The notes under the pieces: generated by a model | What the model saw: the letters and a program-made list of their open reading frames with translations, nothing else | Database searches by the model: none | Told to the model about the DNA's origin: nothing | Shown here: positions 7,209-10,000 of the stretch, one piece after another | How the letters are laid out: each line of letters begins with the position of its first letter | Position numbering within the stretch: position 1 is the stretch's first letter | Origin: Chondrilla cf. caribensis | Lineage: Eukaryota > Porifera > Demospongiae > Chondrillida > Chondrillidae | NCBI GenBank assembly: GCA_964020155.1 | Contig: OZ026546.1 | Coordinates: 4,387,900-4,397,899, forward strand | Direction: 5' to 3' | DNA length: 10,000 bases | Made by a program: the position numbers and the translations under genes

Positions 7209-7876
7209 TTACAGCTTAGGCACTTTGAAAGGTAAAGGGAACATGACTTCAATCCATCTGTAAGTTGCAAGGTCTTTTTGAACCACGTCCTCGCTCTTGT
7301 TCTGGATCTACAGTTGATATTCAAATTATAACAGCATATGCTGCACAGAATACATGCAGTGGCAGTGTAACAAGCCATGAGGAGACAATGCAAATAGCTG
7401 TGCACTAGTTGATGATGGGGATAGGATGCATGTTATTGCCTACAACACCACACAGTACAGTGTGTACTAAACCATAGCTCAAGTCTACCACAATATCTGG
7501 CATATTGGGGAAGGATGTAAAAGAGCATCATAAACACGGTACTCGTTGTGAGAATGTGATACACTGTAACACTCGGCGATGAAATTGGAGTCGAATGAAT
7601 TAGTAAAAATAAAGTTTTAAGAAACAAATTTATCATAATTCACGAAAGACAGTGAATCACGTCATCACTGATAAGAAAAGGATATGTTGGGTGTTGTACA
7701 AGCACGCAGGTACCACGTTCAACGTTTCTTGGCAATATATATTCACCTATAATGTAATTTCGGCCAAATGAAATCAAACAGTTTTACAAACTAGACATGG
7801 GTAGCTATTTGCACCTACCTTTACAATCCTGCCGAATTTGATCAACCACGGTTGGCGAGATGGATACTGAAAACAT
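7209..7876 (-). CDS. Unrecognised small protein, 3 coding exons (probable)
   Basis: Best model, minus strand: 7876-7819 (ATG, 58 nt), 7746-7661 (86 nt), 7307-7209 (99 nt, TAA at 7211-7209). It totals 243 nt and 80 residues with phases 1 then 0. Splice signals: donor GTAGGT after exon 1, acceptor CATTATAG, a weaker donor GTGATT, and acceptor CAACTGTAG. In-frame TAG abuts the last acceptor, as expected at an exon edge. Segments read as ordinary protein: SPTVVDQIRQDCK, RGTCVLVQHPTYPFL, SEDVVQKDLATYRW, then a Pro/Lys-rich end. I see no signal peptide, membrane span or known motif, and I do not recognise the family. Alternatives: the start could be the well-contexted ATG at 7993 spliced to 7866 with a poor donor, exon 2 may use a donor at 7669 or 7644, and another exon could lie at 7489-7571. 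The existence of a gene is better supported than its exact exons. Confidence 0.42.
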
Positions 7877-7944
7877 GTAAGTACTTATAATGACACAATA
7901 GAAGCTACATCAGTTAATATTCGGAGTAAGGTAAAAGGACTCAA

Positions 7945-8045
7945 GTCTTCCCGCCAACTAAAGGCCTTCTCGACAACAGCCAACTTCCGCCATCTTGTTT
8001 TGCATAATGAGTCTTACACGTGGTCGAAGGCGGAATCGGCACGTG
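7945..8045 (-). promoter_or_regulatory. Probable promoter / 5' leader of the minus-strand gene
   Basis: A locally GC-richer patch upstream of the proposed minus-strand start. Two perfect CACGTG E-boxes (8017-8022 and 8040-8045) lie 23 nt apart. CCGCCATCTT (7987-7996) reads AAGATGGCGG on the minus strand, like the YY1 site often found at metazoan start regions. TTCCCGCC (7948-7955) resembles an E2F site. The ATG inside the YY1-like site opens a 12-codon frame (7993-7958), which would be an upstream ORF if transcription begins above it. Motif matches were made by eye. Confidence 0.4.
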
Positions 8046-8142
8046 ATTTAATGTTTTTAGAGCATGGCATTTTAAAATACATCATGTTTTGGGGTTTGAA
8101 CAGATCTGAAGTTTAAGTGTGTAACCGGTTGATCGTGTGAAA

Positions 8143-8176
8143 GCCACACCAAAAAGCATTTAGCTGGCTGGTGTGC
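8143..8176. repeat. Small inverted repeat, CACACCA/TGGTGTG
   Basis: CACACCA near 8144 and TGGTGTG near 8170 are exact reverse complements about 19 nt apart, within a less AT-rich patch (about 8120-8270). The patch looks unlike its flanks and may be part of a repeat, but no second copy is in this window. Confidence 0.35.
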
Positions 8177-8823
8177 ATGGGCATCATGCAAACAACTGGC
8201 TTACCATGAAGACCACAAGATCCATTGAAAGGTCTGTATTTAGACTGGGATGCCCTGCTGCCTTTTTCAGTTCAAATACATTTTTCAAACAGTGATGCAT
8301 TAAAGGATAGTTCATGTTAAATATGCTTCAGCATACTAATACATTGTTCAATTTTGTAATAAAATAATTATGCATCTGATTAATCTGATCCAGTGTTTTA
8401 GTGTTATTGTTGGACTTCAGTATATTGTCTCGTATGCAATACATATGTGTGGAGCTTTTGATGGATGACTGATGCAATTGCTTATTACAGACAGAATATT
8501 ATATATAATATATATCGGATGATTTCGTTGCATACAAAATTATTAAGACCTGTCCATTCCCACAGTCTGATGGGGACACACACACACCCATGGAGTCACT
8601 TGTTGGATTTCATATTGCACTGCCCTTGATACTCTGATTAAATCTATGATTGGCCTTTGCGGTATTCTTATCCCTTCACACCGCCAAAAATTGGAGTTTG
8701 TTTACTTCGTAAACACTCAGTCTAACCAAATCTAAACTCTTTGGGAACATATACAGCTAAATATACTATTAATTCATAGGTTTTGACTTCACCATTGTTT
8801 GAGAGTACAAGAGAGTGCCAGTA

Positions 8824-8825
<2 letters not shown>

Positions 8826-8900
<75 letters not shown>
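8826..8900 (+). repeat. (TG)n microsatellite, intergenic
   Basis: An almost pure TG run of 75 nt in sequence where I see no gene. Both flanks differ from those of the intronic GT tracts, so it is an independent microsatellite. Confidence 0.96.
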
Positions 8901-8906
<6 letters not shown>

Positions 8907-9217
8907 ACATGTGAAATTCCATGTATGCACATGTGTGCAATTGTCAGTAAACAGCCAATATCTACTAAGAAATAGTTTCATTACTACATACTGTATGTTT
9001 GAAGCAGCCATTGCCAACTACTAAATCCAAGTATGCCCCAATCAGTAAGTAAAGTATGTGTAAATAACTAGATGCATAGCTCCACATTTACATGGCTTTA
9101 ACTGAGCAACAGGGATGTGGTACTAGGAGAAGCTTTCATACTGGCATGCATAATAAAGTTTTTCTCATAATGGACATTGTCAGTGATATTGTATGCATTA
9201 TAAAATGCGCAATATTC

Positions 9218-9244
9218 TTTTGTGAATACGTATTTTTCACAAAA
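9218..9244. repeat. Perfect 9-bp hairpin
   Basis: TTTTGTGAA (9218-9226) and TTCACAAAA (9236-9244) enclose TACGTATTT. It is isolated in AT-rich sequence without a gene, and its function is unknown. Confidence 0.5.
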
Positions 9245-9481
9245 ACGATAATGTAAATTAAAGACAATTGCAAGGTAATGTATTCTGTTAAGATGAAATT
9301 ATGTAGTGTGACCCAACTATTATATATTATTAACTAGAATACCATGTAGTCTCAAACAGACAAGCAGTTTTGTTCTCTTATGTCCGGATCCTTGTCAGTG
9401 CTAAGGTGTTTGTACAAGAAAAAATACAAAGGTACATAGGGATGGATTCATGTCACATGATAGAAATTCGGCTAGACTTCG

Positions 9482-9595
9482 TGCGCTGAAGCTCTGCCGA
9501 AAGTAAAAACTTCAGCAAAGGTTCTTCCAAACCTAAAAAAGATGCCCAAATCATTTGAGTGCGGATGTCGGCAGCCATATGTTTTTGAACTCGAA
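9482..9595 (-). repeat. Dispersed repeat, copy 3 (minus strand)
   Basis: The best-preserved copy. Its minus strand reads RFGRTFAEVFTFGRASAHEV, preceded by KTYGCRHPHSNDLGIF, inside a longer open frame (9472-9906) that has no other support. The same peptide in copy 2 with several silent third-base differences suggests the element once had coding sequence or sits in exons elsewhere in the genome. Confidence 0.65.
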
Positions 9596-9653
9596 TTACT
9601 TTTGTTGTCCATCTTGTAATTATTGGTACGGCGATCGCCGCCTGCCTGACCCT

Positions 9654-9816
9654 TTACTACGCCTATACTACTGTATATCCACTGTATATCTGTATATCTG
9701 CAGGGACTGTCGGTAACTGCTGTTCTGTTTGGAGCAGTATTATGGAATTCAATGTGCAATATATTAATTAGAAAATGCCAATTCAATACTGTAGGCTGTG
9801 AACAGAGGCGTAGTAA
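9654..9816. mobile_element. Second short inverted-repeat element (MITE-like)
   Basis: TTACTACGCCT (9654-9664) and AGGCGTAGTAA (9806-9816) are exact reverse complements, bounding 163 nt. The termini share TTACTAC-CGCC with the element at 1183-1264, suggesting one family. Inside is a small CTGTATAT direct repeat (three units, about 9671-9697). Target-site duplications are not evident. Confidence 0.42.
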
Positions 9817-10000
9817 CACCTTCATGTTCTTATCAGTAAGTGGGCTTGGAAAGAAGAATGACAATAGCCTATATAGGTGTGTAGTTACACAGGCTTCAAG
9901 ACTCATGACCTAAACGTGACAAAAATACTTCAAATAATTGATTTGTTAGGCTGACCATTGGTCTTGGTATATAGGGGACCATTGAACTTCTGAAGTGCTA
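9817..10000. other. No gene seen at right edge
   Basis: The minus-strand open frame 9472-9906 crosses the inverted-repeat element and the dispersed repeat, so it is a composite of repeat sequence and not a gene. Nothing else is supported to the end of the window. Confidence 0.45.

Larger units (their letters stand above)
8050..9470. other. No gene seen; microsatellite and hairpins only
   Basis: Apart from the TG tract, a palindromic AT run (about 8498-8515), and two small hairpins, I see no exon-like frame. Isolated AATAAA hexamers (near 8358 and 9153) have no gene upstream on that strand to serve. Confidence 0.45.

Noticed and set aside
7433..7636. 67-codon minus-strand frame with a hydrophobic stretch, as an extra exon (7489-7571) of the small gene
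   Set aside because: The donor GTAGAC and the acceptor are weak, and the three-exon model without it joins in frame to a better final exon. It remains an alternative and is not annotated.
7860..7876. Plus-strand ATG followed by GTAAGTAC, as a first exon going right
   Set aside because: The donor is good but no downstream plus-strand exon continues it. The same bases serve the minus-strand exon, which has a partner.
8769..9024. Open frames on both strands across the TG tract
   Set aside because: Simple-repeat artefact with low-complexity translation.
1..10000. tRNA or rRNA genes
   Set aside because: No cloverleaf with matching A and B boxes and no rRNA-like conserved segment was found by eye on either strand.

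Overview
The window looks like nuclear DNA of an invertebrate animal. It is AT-rich, its genes are split by short GT-AG introns, it has AATAAA poly(A) signals, and it carries long (GT)n microsatellites. A secreted-then-anchored protein made of Calx-beta repeats, an EGF domain and one membrane span, encoded entirely by phase-1 exons, fits a sponge (demosponge) best. That assignment is inference from the gene type and not a database match.

Layout. Positions 1-2448 hold no supported gene: there is a hairpin at the left edge, one copy of a dispersed repeat (about 528-610), a protein-like open frame on the minus strand (968-1165), a short terminal-inverted-repeat element (1183-1264) and weak promoter-like motifs. 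Positions 2458-6750 (+) are the main gene. Nine coding exons join to 1677 nt (558 residues): signal peptide, four Calx-beta domains in two near-identical three-exon modules, one EGF-like domain, and a glycine-rich membrane span with a tail of about three residues. The second module (exons 5-7) is a recent tandem copy of the first (exons 2-4). Introns and the start of the downstream GT tract were copied with it.

Positions 6751 to about 7070 are the 3' UTR and poly(A) region of this gene. It meets, tail to tail, the 3' end of a probable small minus-strand gene (coding exons 7819-7876, 7661-7746 and 7209-7307; 80 residues; not recognised). Its likely promoter, with two CACGTG boxes, lies at about 7945-8050. 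From 8050 to 10000 I find no supported gene. This part holds a third GT microsatellite (8826-8900), hairpins, a third copy of the dispersed repeat on the minus strand (about 9482-9595) and a second small inverted-repeat element (9654-9816).

How it works together. The main protein should be a calcium-binding, heavily N-glycosylated cell-surface molecule, plausibly adhesive, in the general style of the Calx-beta-rich sponge aggregation factors. Because all its exons begin and end in phase 1, any exon or module can be skipped or duplicated without breaking the frame. The sequence shows that this has happened at least once.
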